A program made the position numbers and the translations under genes. The notes under the pieces are model-generated. The model made no database searches. It was not told the DNA's origin and saw nothing but the letters and a program-made list of their open reading frames with translations. A stretch of 64,000 nt of DNA, from assembly GCA_937995735.1 (NCBI GenBank), contig CALKIZ010000045.1:1-64000 (forward strand), in the 5' to 3' direction. The DNA comes from an uncultured Neomegalonema sp. (GTDB taxonomy: Bacteria > Pseudomonadota > Alphaproteobacteria > Rhodobacterales > Rhodobacteraceae). This document shows, one piece after another, positions 8,684 through 16,921 of the stretch. The first letter of the stretch is position 1. The number at the start of each line of letters is the position of its first letter.

Positions 8684-10666
8684 TCACACAAGATCAGCAT
8701 CGGTCATTATTTCTACCAATGACGGTCCGCTTTCCTTCAATGCTGCATCAATAGCTGCTTCGATTTCCTCAGATTTAGATACTTTTGTTCCACTGCCACC
8801 GCAGAGACGGGCAAACGCGGCAAAAGAAGGATTCACAAGATCTGTCTCCCACACGGGCCACTCACCGGAACGCTGTTCTTTAGATATTTTCCCAAGCTCG
8901 CTGTTATGCAACAAAATATGCGTGATGTTCATGCCGTATTTCACAGCTGTCGTGAAATCCATCGGGTATTGTCCGAATCCGCCGTCACCCGAAATTGAGA
9001 TGACTTTGCGGCCCTTCAACGACCCGATATCCTGTGTCGCTGCCCAAGCTCCCATAGCGGCAGGAAACCCAAACCCAATCGAGCCAAGATAGCCCGACAT
9101 TAAGACACGTTGCGTTCCTTTGGTTTCGAGATAACGGCCAAATGAATACGTGTTGTTGCCCACATCCACTGCGAAAATCGCATCATCAGGCGCAAGTTTG
9201 CCGAGCGCTTCGAAAACGGCAAAGGAATGGATTCCATTGCCGAGATCTTCGGCAAGGCGGCGTTGTTTTTCGTCTCGCCACATGCGCCAGCGGTCGGCCA
9301 TTTCAGTGATTTGATCATCAGCCTCAGAACTGCGTTGGATACGCGCAGAAGCGGCATTGCAGAATTCGCCGATCTCAGACCATATCGGCAACTTCACTTT
9401 ACTGAACTTACCCAACTGCATCCGGTCATAATCGACTTGGATCATATTGCGTTTTGGCGTGATCCCGGTGTGGTTTGAAAAGCTTGCGCCAAAGACAATC
9501 ATTGCGTCAGCGAGAGTCATAAACCAACTCGCAATAGGCGTCCCCGAACGGCCCAACACGCCGCCCGCATTCGGGTGGTTATCAGGGATGAGACCTTTCG
9601 CCTTGAAAGTGGTCAAGACCGGCGCACCAAGGCGCTCTGCTAACTCAATGATTTGATCGCGGGAGTCCTGCGCCCCATGGCCGACAATAATCACAGGCCG
9701 TTTTGCATTTGAAAGCATCTCGACAGCCGCATCAATATCATCGTCCGAAGGCTTGATTCGATGCCCTGCAACACGCCCTGCGGATGTCGCCGCTTTTTTG
9801 TTCGACGGAATGGTTTGAACATCATCCGGGAAAATCAGGTGAGACACATCTTGCTCAACGATTGCTGTTTTGCAAGCAAGCGTCATCAGTTCAGCATGTT
9901 TCGAGGTTGTCAGAACAGGCTGAGAAAATTTAGTCACCGCCTGAAATGCTGAGGAAAGATCGATGTCCTGAAACGCACCGGGGCCAAAAACCTGAGTTTG
10001 GACTTGACCTGTCAAAGCCAGAACAGGCGCGCGATCAACTTTTGCGTCCCACAATCCGGTAAGAAGATTGGTTGCGCCCGGTCCCGCGATTGTCAAACAC
10101 GCGGCAGGCTTTCCCGTTAACTTGCCATAAGCCGAAGCCGCAAACGCCGCCGCGCCTTCATGCCTGACGCCGTAATAACGCAGCTCCTTGCGAACGACGG
10201 AACGCCGGATAGCATCAGAAAGCCCGAGGTTTGAGTGGCCAACCATCCCGAAAATACTCTGAACTTCCCAGTTCACCATGGTTTCGACCATGACATCCGA
10301 CACGGTGCGTTCATGGGGAGGCTCGGCTTCTAAGCCGATAAAAATCTCTCCATCACGAACTTCAAGAGGAAACATTTTTTGCCCGTGATCCTTCACGCCG
10401 CCGCCCGGCGGTTTTCCGGTCAGCGGGTCAAAGTCCCAACCATGCCATGGACAGCGTATCCAACACTTGTCTTCAACGCCTTTTTCGATTGATCCTTCAC
10501 CAAGTGGACCGCGTTGGTGGGGACAGTGGTTATCCATCGCTGCCCATTGCCCATCATAGTGGACAAGACAGATCGACGTAGTTCGTGCCGTAACGGTCTT
10601 AATCCGACCTTCCGGAAGGTCATCTACATGACCAACAGAAATCCATTCCAATTCAACGTCAGACAT
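8684..10666 (-). CDS. Rieske ferredoxin domain fused to a pyruvate-oxidase-like ThDP enzyme
   Basis: A 660-residue two-part protein. Residues 1-115 form a Rieske ferredoxin domain with C48-x-H50 and C72-x2-H75. From about residue 125 follows a complete three-domain thiamine-diphosphate enzyme: pyrimidine-binding domain with the catalytic Glu in VRHEGAAAF, a central domain, and a C-terminal diphosphate domain with SGDGGFGQYPMDF and a terminal HN in place of the usual NN. The closest known types are pyruvate oxidase/PoxB and acetolactate synthase. PoxB passes electrons from FAD to quinone; here a Rieske cluster could be the acceptor (inference). There is no signal peptide. A GGAG site precedes the ATG by six bases. 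Last gene of the seven-gene operon, 54 bases after the previous stop. Confidence 0.9.
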   Translation of the reverse strand: MSDVELEWISVGHVDDLPEGRIKTVTARTTSICLVHYDGQWAAMDNHCPHQRGPLGEGSIEKGVEDKCWIRCPWHGWDFDPLTGKPPGGGVKDHGQKMFPLEVRDGEIFIGLEAEPPHERTVSDVMVETMVNWEVQSIFGMVGHSNLGLSDAIRRSVVRKELRYYGVRHEGAAAFAASAYGKLTGKPAACLTIAGPGATNLLTGLWDAKVDRAPVLALTGQVQTQVFGPGAFQDIDLSSAFQAVTKFSQPVLTTSKHAELMTLACKTAIVEQDVSHLIFPDDVQTIPSNKKAATSAGRVAGHRIKPSDDDIDAAVEMLSNAKRPVIIVGHGAQDSRDQIIELAERLGAPVLTTFKAKGLIPDNHPNAGGVLGRSGTPIASWFMTLADAMIVFGASFSNHTGITPKRNMIQVDYDRMQLGKFSKVKLPIWSEIGEFCNAASARIQRSSEADDQITEMADRWRMWRDEKQRRLAEDLGNGIHSFAVFEALGKLAPDDAIFAVDVGNNTYSFGRYLETKGTQRVLMSGYLGSIGFGFPAAMGAWAATQDIGSLKGRKVISISGDGGFGQYPMDFTTAVKYGMNITHILLHNSELGKISKEQRSGEWPVWETDLVNPSFAAFARLCGGSGTKVSKSEEIEAAIDAALKESGPSLVEIMTDADLV

Positions 10667-10720
10667 AATCCACTCCGCCCTGAAATATTTTTAGCCGTCC
10701 AGTATGTCGCGGCCACTCAG

Positions 10721-10987
10721 TTATTGTTTCTTGCTGCCCAGGAATCCGTATACCTTTTCAAGCCATGTCAGTATAGCAAACACACCGCCAACCCATATCA
10801 ACAGCTCAAATGGCGCAAACGGTGTTCCCCGGAGCCAGCGCGATAGAAGTCCGCCTTTGGAACGGAGTTCTTTAATGTCGAAGAGGCCATCGCGACCCCA
10901 CAAATCGAACGTCCAAAACCGCGACAGATACAAAAGAACTGCCGCGATTCCGAAGGTTATAATCATCCAGATGATACGTTTGGTCAT
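10721..10987 (-). CDS. Small membrane protein of the Rieske operon (88 aa)
   Basis: Two hydrophobic helices (IIWMIITFGIAAVLLYLSRFW and FELLIWVGGVFAILTWLEKVY) flank a basic, aromatic loop containing DLWGRDGLFD. No family is recognised. The ATG overlaps the stop of the upstream gene (ATGA, 10984-10987), and a GAGG site seven bases before the start supports it. Its position between the anchored Cys-motif protein and the Rieske-ThDP fusion suggests a structural or anchoring role in a membrane redox complex, which is inference only. Confidence 0.75.
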   Translation of the reverse strand: MTKRIIWMIITFGIAAVLLYLSRFWTFDLWGRDGLFDIKELRSKGGLLSRWLRGTPFAPFELLIWVGGVFAILTWLEKVYGFLGSKKQ

Positions 10988-11748
10988 TCCAACACCTCGA
11001 TTGTGCCGGGATCAATCGTGAAGACTAAGAGGTTACCATGGCGGGTAATATCACCCTCGACTGAAATATATTGGGCAATGTAGTCATACGCAGCTTTTGG
11101 CAAGGCTTCGCCGTCCTTGCCGAGTACCATCAAAAAGTCAGCGCCCTCAACCGGCTTTGTAGAAACGAATACTGCGGGAATGTCGCCAATCAAGCAAAGT
11201 GCAGCACAGGCTTTGTGCGCTAAACCACGGCCAGGACGCATTGCGCCGGCAAGACATTTTCCATCACAAATTTCGCCGGCTAACTTCCATTTCCCGAGCG
11301 GTTCTGGTGTGGGAGCTGTTGCCTCCTCGCCATCGATTGCATCTAGCCCGCGTTTTCCGCCTCTCAATTGAAGCATGTTTAACGCGCCGCGTTCTAAAAC
11401 AACCCCCGTTGCTTTTACTTTCTTGCCATCAAAGCGTGCAGCTCTTTGTGCAACGCCGGTTTTTCCCCCGGCTGTTAACATCAATGTTTCGCCAGCGGGG
11501 ACACGCTCATTGCCATCGGTTACGTGTAAGATCGGGTAAGGCAGCATTTCGACGACGCCGCTTACAGTCTGGGGACCGTAATCAAAGCGAAACGATCCAT
11601 AGCCGGGATCGTCTTGCGTACCACCGATAACAATGCCGAAAGTCGTAAGAAGAAGTGCAAGACCAACGCCGACGGCAAGTAAAAAGCTCCGCAGTTTTTT
11701 GGCCGGTTTCAAATACCCAACAAAGAAAGGTGTTGTGTCTTTTTTCAT
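10984..11748 (-). CDS. Membrane-anchored protein with conserved Cys/His motif (254 aa)
   Basis: Residues 20-45 form a single hydrophobic helix after a basic N-terminus, predicting an inner-membrane anchor. The rest appears soluble and beta-rich. Near residues 158-195 is a striking pattern, ICDGKCLAGAM-RPG-GLAHKACAALC followed by GDIPAVFV. I recall similar C-x3-C ... PG-G-x2-H-x-CA-x2-C ... GG/DIP sequences in uncharacterised bacterial proteins; the Cys and His spacing suggests metal or haem binding, which is unproven. Both ends overlap neighbours by ATGA, and GGAGG lies seven bases before the start, so it is an integral member of the Rieske operon. No enzymatic domain is recognised. Confidence 0.8.
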   Translation of the reverse strand: MKKDTTPFFVGYLKPAKKLRSFLLAVGVGLALLLTTFGIVIGGTQDDPGYGSFRFDYGPQTVSGVVEMLPYPILHVTDGNERVPAGETLMLTAGGKTGVAQRAARFDGKKVKATGVVLERGALNMLQLRGGKRGLDAIDGEEATAPTPEPLGKWKLAGEICDGKCLAGAMRPGRGLAHKACAALCLIGDIPAVFVSTKPVEGADFLMVLGKDGEALPKAAYDYIAQYISVEGDITRHGNLLVFTIDPGTIEVLE

Positions 11749-12794
11749 GCTGGGACCTCCACAGGCTCTACATACGTTCCCGGCGGATTGGCATTCGGAT
11801 CGACGAGGACAACATTATCCCGGACAGCAATTTTGTAGGTCGGAATGATTTCAGTAAACGGCGCTGGAGATCGACCGCTTCGCACATCATATTGAAACCC
11901 ATGCCAAGGGCAGGTCACTAAACAGCGTAGTATTTTCCCTTCACCTAACGGTCCGTTTTGATGCGCGCAGGCATTTGAAATCGCCGACAGTTTGTTATCC
12001 ATCCGAAAAACTGCAACTCGGTCACCGTTTGGCAGAACAGCGATCTTTGCCCGCGCTTCCGGGATCTCCGACGCCTCGCACACCCTTACCCATCCATCGG
12101 TATCAGATTGCGCTTTCGGGTCGCCTGATTTTCGCTCATGCAGAAAAGCAATCACATGAAGCGAGATCACCGTCAAAGCAGCGACGAGAAAGATTGCAGT
12201 AAATGCGTGATTTTGTTGATCTTGAAGAATGCCAAGGCTGATATGAGCCGCAACGGAAATGTAGGCCACATAAATGAGATAGTGGATGCGTTTCCAAACC
12301 GGAGCCGTCAAAAATTTCAGCCAAAAATCATGACTTGTCGTTGCCAATATCAACAAAGACACCAACGCGATAAGCCCAAACGCTTCAAACGGAAAACCAA
12401 CAATCTGACCATAGCTTGTGTTGGAGAAAATGAGCGTTTCGTACTTACTTGATTTAGAAAAAGCGAAGTACCAATCGAGAATATAACCAAAATGGGTGAG
12501 TGCGACGAAAGCAGTCATCACACCAAAATGTCGGCGATTATAGAGCAGCGGTAAAAACCGTTTATCCAATCGTGCCAGAGGACCAATGCATAAAATAATA
12601 CTCAACATCAGGAAAGCACACGCACCAAACGCACGGGCATTATGAACCTGAGGGTTTATTGACTTTTCGTGACTGAGAAGCTGTGGGCTAACGTAAAGAA
12701 AGAGAAAAAGAAATCCCGCCACCCCAGCGACCATAAAGAAATTATAGTACCATTTGTTCTTGTTCCACTGCACGGGAACATATTTCACACTCAT
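11745..12794 (-). CDS. Ferric-reductase-like cytochrome b domain fused to a Rieske domain
   Basis: A 349-residue protein. Residues about 15-225 contain six hydrophobic helices with histidines placed as haem ligands in the FRD/MsrQ superfamily: YNRRHFGVMTAFVALTHFGY, WKRIHYLIYVAYISVAAH. The C-terminal third is a Rieske ferredoxin domain with C276-x-H278 and C295-x2-H298 (CAHQNGPLGEG ... TCPWHGFQYD). The combination suggests electron transfer between a membrane b-type haem pair and a cytoplasmic or periplasmic 2Fe-2S cluster. Known FRD proteins usually carry FAD/NAD or nothing; the Rieske partner is unusual. It is coupled to both neighbours by ATGA overlaps. Confidence 0.88.
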   Translation of the reverse strand: MSVKYVPVQWNKNKWYYNFFMVAGVAGFLFLFLYVSPQLLSHEKSINPQVHNARAFGACAFLMLSIILCIGPLARLDKRFLPLLYNRRHFGVMTAFVALTHFGYILDWYFAFSKSSKYETLIFSNTSYGQIVGFPFEAFGLIALVSLLILATTSHDFWLKFLTAPVWKRIHYLIYVAYISVAAHISLGILQDQQNHAFTAIFLVAALTVISLHVIAFLHERKSGDPKAQSDTDGWVRVCEASEIPEARAKIAVLPNGDRVAVFRMDNKLSAISNACAHQNGPLGEGKILRCLVTCPWHGFQYDVRSGRSPAPFTEIIPTYKIAVRDNVVLVDPNANPPGTYVEPVEVPA

Positions 12795-13168
12795 TGGCTG
12801 GTTCCCTCAGGCGCAGACAAACGTACAGGTTCGAAATCGGCTGGCCATTCCTGTCTGTTGCTCAAGCCAATAATGACCGTTACCGTGATTATTATAGCCA
12901 TAGAAAATGCAGCAACACCGTGGGCGCTGCGCACAGGGTGAAACCGCGCATCAGGATTATCCCGCCCTGTTTCCAGTACCCACCACCGCCATAGCACCAA
13001 TGGCCAAATCAACAAGATACCAGGAACGATGAGCGGACGAAATACATATGCCCCCCGCGCATCTTCATCAATGCGATCAATACCAATCACGAGAAAGAAT
13101 GCGGCAACCACTCCGCCGATCATGAACCAAATGCGCACGAAGTCGACAAGCGCTTCAGCGGTATTCAT
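12791..13168 (-). CDS. Three-helix membrane protein of the Rieske operon (125 aa)
   Basis: The ATG at 13168 is preceded at six bases by GGAGG and overlaps the stop of the Rieske-GltS gene (ATGA, 13165-13168), so the longer open frame upstream is not used. Three hydrophobic helices are visible (WFMIGGVVAAFFLVIGI; PLIVPGILLIWPLVLW; VAAFSMAIIITVTVIIG), with a conserved-looking polar stretch NPDARFHPVRSAHG between the second and third, containing two histidines. I do not recognise a family. By context it could be a subunit of a membrane complex with the adjacent cytochrome b-Rieske protein. Confidence 0.78.
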   Translation of the reverse strand: MNTAEALVDFVRIWFMIGGVVAAFFLVIGIDRIDEDARGAYVFRPLIVPGILLIWPLVLWRWWVLETGRDNPDARFHPVRSAHGVAAFSMAIIITVTVIIGLSNRQEWPADFEPVRLSAPEGTSQ

Positions 13169-14775
13169 TGCATACCTCCATATGGAACTCCGGACAGTTC
13201 CGATATATTTTTCTTCCAAGTCGTCAAATCTTCAAGGTTGAATTTAGACAGATGATCATGTCCGCATGCGCGCGCCATAACTTGCATTAACTCAGTGGAA
13301 GCCCCAAAAAACTTTGAAAGCCTTTCAGCCGATTTTTCGACAACCAAACGACTCACGAGATTAGGTTTTTGAGTCGCAATACCAACAGGGCAGTTATTCG
13401 TGTGACATGCGCGCATTGCTATACAGCCAATCGCCTGCATAGCCGCATTAGACACCGCAATCGCATCCGCGCCGAGCGCCATCGCCTTGATGAAGTCACC
13501 GGGTGTGCGCAAGCCACCGGTAATAATCAACGTTACGTCAGAGCGCTTTATTTTATCAAGATGGGCACGAGCGCGCGCTAAAGCCGGAATCGTTGGAACT
13601 GAGATATTATCACGGAATATGGTTGGTGCAGCTCCTGTTCCACCGCCGCGACCGTCGAGAATGATATAATCGACGCCGACTTCCAGCGCAGCATCAATAT
13701 CTTTCTCGATATGCTGTGCGCTTAGTTTGTACCCAATAGGGATACCGCCGGTTCTGCTTCGTACTTCATCGGCGAACGTTCGGATTTCTGCGGGCATGGT
13801 CCAATCAGGGAAGCGCGATGGTGAAATAGCATCCTCTCCAATTCCAAGCCCGCGAACCTTTGCAATTTTGTCCGTAACTTTACTGCCCGGAAGGTGCCCC
13901 CCTGTTCCGGTCTTTGCGCCTTGACCTCCTTTGAAGTGGAATGCTTGCACTTTCGATAGTGCTTCCCAAGAAAACCCGAAACGCGCCGAGGCCATTTCGT
14001 AAAAATAACGGTTATTGGCTTCTTGTTCCTCAGGGAGTATCCCTCCTTCGCCGGAACAAATACCCGTCCCAGCTTTTTCAGCGCCCCGGGCCATTGCAAG
14101 TTTTGCAGGTTCCGACAATGCGCCAAAACTCATATCAGAAACAAAGAGTGGTATTTCCAAGCGCAATGGTTTTTGTGCGTTCGGACCGATAACAACTTCC
14201 GTACCAACCGGCTCGCTTTCTAAAAGTGGAGGTTTGTGGAGCTGCGCCGTTAAGATCTGAATGTCATCCCAAAGCGGTAATTCAGCAGCGGGCACTCCCA
14301 TAGAGTCGATAACGCCATGATGTCCGGTCCGCTTCAATCCACTTTTAGAATACCGCTGAATCAAACCATTATGCGGTTCTTCCTCCGTGCCGTGGCCAGT
14401 ATCAGCATAGAGGCCGAGATAAGCTTTACGGTTGAACGGCTGGGGATGCTTATGTGCCCATCCAGCTATCTCGTCTGCATCCACCCATACTTGATTATCA
14501 TCAACCCAAGATGAAAATTTTGGGAGTACTTCTTCGTTGTTATATTCCGACGCGCCACTATCAAGCCGATAATCCCAGTAGTGCAAACCACAAATCAGGT
14601 TGTTCCCGCGAACAAAACCATCAGACATCAATGCGCCGCGATGGAGACACCGGCCATAAAAAACCGATACCTCTTCATCAAATCGAACAACAACGAGGTC
14701 TACTTCTCCTACGAGCGCATATGCCGGCTTGCGGTCAGCAAGCTCATCAATTTTTGCGACACTGGTCGGGGTCAT
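13165..14775 (-). CDS. Rieske domain fused to an FMN-binding glutamate-synthase-like domain
   Basis: A 536-residue protein. Residues 1-110 are a Rieske ferredoxin domain (C43-x-H45 ... C62-x2-H65, exact 16-residue spacing). Residues about 150-520 form the FMN barrel of glutamate synthase large subunits: PLFVSDMSFGALS, GEGG, KGGQGAKTGTGGHLPG, YIILDGRGGGTGAAP, and the 3Fe-4S cysteines C451, C457, C462 in IGCIAMRACHTNNCPVG. The N-terminal glutaminase domain of GltB is absent. In GltS the FMN site reduces 2-iminoglutarate; related stand-alone domains serve N-methylglutamate synthase. The real substrate is unknown; the Rieske module could feed or drain electrons. Coupled by ATGA to both neighbours. 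Confidence 0.9.
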   Translation of the reverse strand: MTPTSVAKIDELADRKPAYALVGEVDLVVVRFDEEVSVFYGRCLHRGALMSDGFVRGNNLICGLHYWDYRLDSGASEYNNEEVLPKFSSWVDDNQVWVDADEIAGWAHKHPQPFNRKAYLGLYADTGHGTEEEPHNGLIQRYSKSGLKRTGHHGVIDSMGVPAAELPLWDDIQILTAQLHKPPLLESEPVGTEVVIGPNAQKPLRLEIPLFVSDMSFGALSEPAKLAMARGAEKAGTGICSGEGGILPEEQEANNRYFYEMASARFGFSWEALSKVQAFHFKGGQGAKTGTGGHLPGSKVTDKIAKVRGLGIGEDAISPSRFPDWTMPAEIRTFADEVRSRTGGIPIGYKLSAQHIEKDIDAALEVGVDYIILDGRGGGTGAAPTIFRDNISVPTIPALARARAHLDKIKRSDVTLIITGGLRTPGDFIKAMALGADAIAVSNAAMQAIGCIAMRACHTNNCPVGIATQKPNLVSRLVVEKSAERLSKFFGASTELMQVMARACGHDHLSKFNLEDLTTWKKNISELSGVPYGGMQ

Positions 14776-15983
14776 TCCGCGTCGTCCTCCTTCACAACAT
14801 TATCCTCAAAGCGCTTTGCAGCAGGCGCGGCGGTCATCCCGTGCATTAGCGCGCTAATCACGACAGTCAGAGTCGCAATCGTCAATATTTCTTCGGTTCT
14901 TTTTAAAGCATCAAAAGACCCGACGACCACAATTGCAAACAGGACTGTTGCCAGCCCACGCGGGCCGAACCACCCTAAAAACAACTTTACACCGGATGTT
15001 GCATCCGTGCGCCATAAACAGAACCATATCGCTAAAGGTCGCACAATTATTAAACTTATTAAGACGAACAAAATCATCGGCAGCGTGGCGTGATGAAGCG
15101 CCTCAGGAAGAAGCACTCCTCCAATCAACAAAAATACAGCAATGATCAAACCTTGACCTTCTGTTTCGAGAAACTCACGCACGACATGGCCATGTGGTCC
15201 GACAACCCGACCGAAAACCAATCCCGCAACGAATGCCGCAAGAAAACCGTTCCCGCCAAGCTCCAAGGCGATTAAGTAACTTATGAGCGCCAACGCGAGT
15301 GCAGCAATCCCTTCTACAGTTCGCTCCGACAACCCTGAAGTATTCGCAGCAAGAATCGCTTTTCCACCCAGCCAACCCACGAGACTGCCGACTAAAACTC
15401 CAAGGCCGATTTGCTGCCCGATAAAGGGTACTAACCCAATCTGCACTTGCTCATGAACCCCGCCCACAGCGAGACACGCAAAAAAGATTACCGCTGGCAG
15501 TGCGAGGCCATCATTTGCGCCGCTCTCAACAATTAGTGTCTGACGCATTCGCTTTGGAACAGCATTATTCGTCACGACGGACTGGCCAAGCGCAGCATCC
15601 GTTGGCGCGAGAATAGAAGCAAGAAGAGCAGCTTCCCAAATCGACCAGTCCGGAAAAGCCAAAACCACGACACCAGTACCAAACAAGATAGAAAGCGGCA
15701 AACCCAAAAGTAACATTCGCTCCGGCCAAACATACCGAGATTGCAAAGACCGGCTATCAATCATTGCTGCATCGGCAAAAAGCAAAACGATTAATGTGCC
15801 TTCTGCAAGAACGTGGAAAATAGCCTCACCAGTGCCGCGTTGAACAAGTGAAGCCTCAGCAAGTCCCCACCCAAGCGCCAAGAAAACAATCGGGGCGGTA
15901 AGGATCGTGTTCGTTATACGTTTGGTGAAAAGCGCATAAATAAAAACCACGAAACATGCGATAAGAAGCCCAGATTTATCCAT
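14772..15983 (-). CDS. Na+/H+ (cation:proton) antiporter, CPA1 family
   Basis: A 403-residue inner-membrane protein with about 12 helices. CPA1/NhaP hallmarks are visible: SILAPTDAALGQSVV (the ion-binding ND/TD helix), VESGANDGLALPAV, and GWFGPRGLATVLFAIVV with the conserved GPRG. It is the first gene of the seven-gene Rieske operon; its stop overlaps the start of the Rieske-GltS gene (ATGA, 14772-14775). The start ATG at 15983 follows a purine-rich AGGTAGGGAG. Known members exchange Na+ or K+ for H+. Its presence in a redox operon could mean ion or pH balance linked to membrane electron transfer, which is inference. Confidence 0.9.
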   Translation of the reverse strand: MDKSGLLIACFVVFIYALFTKRITNTILTAPIVFLALGWGLAEASLVQRGTGEAIFHVLAEGTLIVLLFADAAMIDSRSLQSRYVWPERMLLLGLPLSILFGTGVVVLAFPDWSIWEAALLASILAPTDAALGQSVVTNNAVPKRMRQTLIVESGANDGLALPAVIFFACLAVGGVHEQVQIGLVPFIGQQIGLGVLVGSLVGWLGGKAILAANTSGLSERTVEGIAALALALISYLIALELGGNGFLAAFVAGLVFGRVVGPHGHVVREFLETEGQGLIIAVFLLIGGVLLPEALHHATLPMILFVLISLIIVRPLAIWFCLWRTDATSGVKLFLGWFGPRGLATVLFAIVVVGSFDALKRTEEILTIATLTVVISALMHGMTAAPAAKRFEDNVVKEDDAE

Positions 15984-16006
15984 ACTCCCTACCTATAATA
16001 TTCGTC

Positions 16007-16019
16007 ATTTGAGTCAAAT
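16007..16019. promoter_or_regulatory. Candidate operator upstream of the Rieske operon
   Basis: ATTTGA-G-TCAAAT is a perfect 13-base palindrome lying 24-36 bases before the start codon of the antiporter gene, just upstream of a TATTAT-like hexamer (complement of 15995-16000). Its position next to the first gene of the seven-gene operon suggests a regulator binding site. It does not match FNR, Fur or NtrC consensus sites that I know. Confidence 0.35.
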
Positions 16020-16144
16020 CCGCAAATCCAATGTAGTAGAACAGAGCGAGCTGATTTAACTCTAGGGGCCACAATTAAATACGTGATGTTGCGAAAGTAA
16101 TAACCATAATCTTCTGACCGAAAAGTCTTTTATCTGGGGATTTT

Positions 16145-16894
16145 TTACCCCCGCACCGGCGGCATTCTGACTGAGTTATCTCTGCATTCGCGTTGTACTT
16201 CTTTGCTGCATTGACGGAAATTCAAATCTTTCTCGAAGCAAACACGGACTTCGCGAAGGCGCTTTTTGCTGCATGAAATAGAGATCATCGTATCATTGAG
16301 GGACGGATTAACCTCGATGAAGGCTTCTTCGATCACGCGCGGTTTGACATTGATCGTTTTGGAAAGTCCGTCAAAAGCTGTTGGAATTTTGACCTTCAGA
16401 AAAGCATCTTTCACAGTGTCAAAATACGCCTCCGGCTGCAGACCAGAACATGTTCCATGCTTCTTCCATTGATGAAAAATCAAACCTTTAGCGGGCATGA
16501 TCGGCAACATTTCACTAACAGTCCGATCGGGCACACGAGCGCTGACATTACAGTTCTCGGGCCAGCCTTTCTCGTATTGTGGCCAAAGGCCGTGTGCGAC
16601 AAACCCATAAGGGCGACGACCGCTACATTGATCGGAGTTTCTGGTATCGTCCTCACAAAAAGTCGGCGACCATGACATTGCCAAGACATAAAAGTCGAAA
16701 TTACCTTGTTCGTGCTGACCACCCCCTGACGCGCGGGTCTGTTGGCGCTGTCCGGAGGGGGCATTATTGGTAAACGCCCCTGATTGCCCGCCGAATTGCT
16801 GTCCTATGAATTGATCGAGAGTCCCGTTCTGCCACGCCAAAAAAGCGCCAACAGCGAGCGCAGCAAAGCCGCCCAATGCCTTATTGCGGTTCAT
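16145..16894 (-). CDS. Ribonuclease T2 family protein
   Basis: A 249-residue exported or membrane-anchored RNase T2-like protein. An N-terminal hydrophobic segment (residues 8-22) is followed by a Gln/Gly-rich linker. The two catalytic segments are present: CAS I FVAHGLWPQ (H101) and CAS II FHQWKKHGTC (H141, H146), with SWSPTFC as the preceding strand. The family acid in CAS II (HEW) is Gln here, a variant I also recall from other bacterial members. The enzymes cleave RNA through a 2',3'-cyclic phosphate in the periplasm. AAGGAGAG lies four bases before the ATG. Divergent from trcR. Confidence 0.88.
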   Translation of the reverse strand: MNRNKALGGFAALAVGAFLAWQNGTLDQFIGQQFGGQSGAFTNNAPSGQRQQTRASGGGQHEQGNFDFYVLAMSWSPTFCEDDTRNSDQCSGRRPYGFVAHGLWPQYEKGWPENCNVSARVPDRTVSEMLPIMPAKGLIFHQWKKHGTCSGLQPEAYFDTVKDAFLKVKIPTAFDGLSKTINVKPRVIEEAFIEVNPSLNDTMISISCSKKRLREVRVCFEKDLNFRQCSKEVQRECRDNSVRMPPVRG

Positions 16895-16921
16895 ATCTCT
16901 CTCCTTATCGCGAACAGGGGC

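Noticed and set aside
16133..16150. GGGG-ATTTTTTA-CCCC at the RNase T2 stop
   Set aside because: Four-base stem overlapping the coding end, with no downstream T-run.
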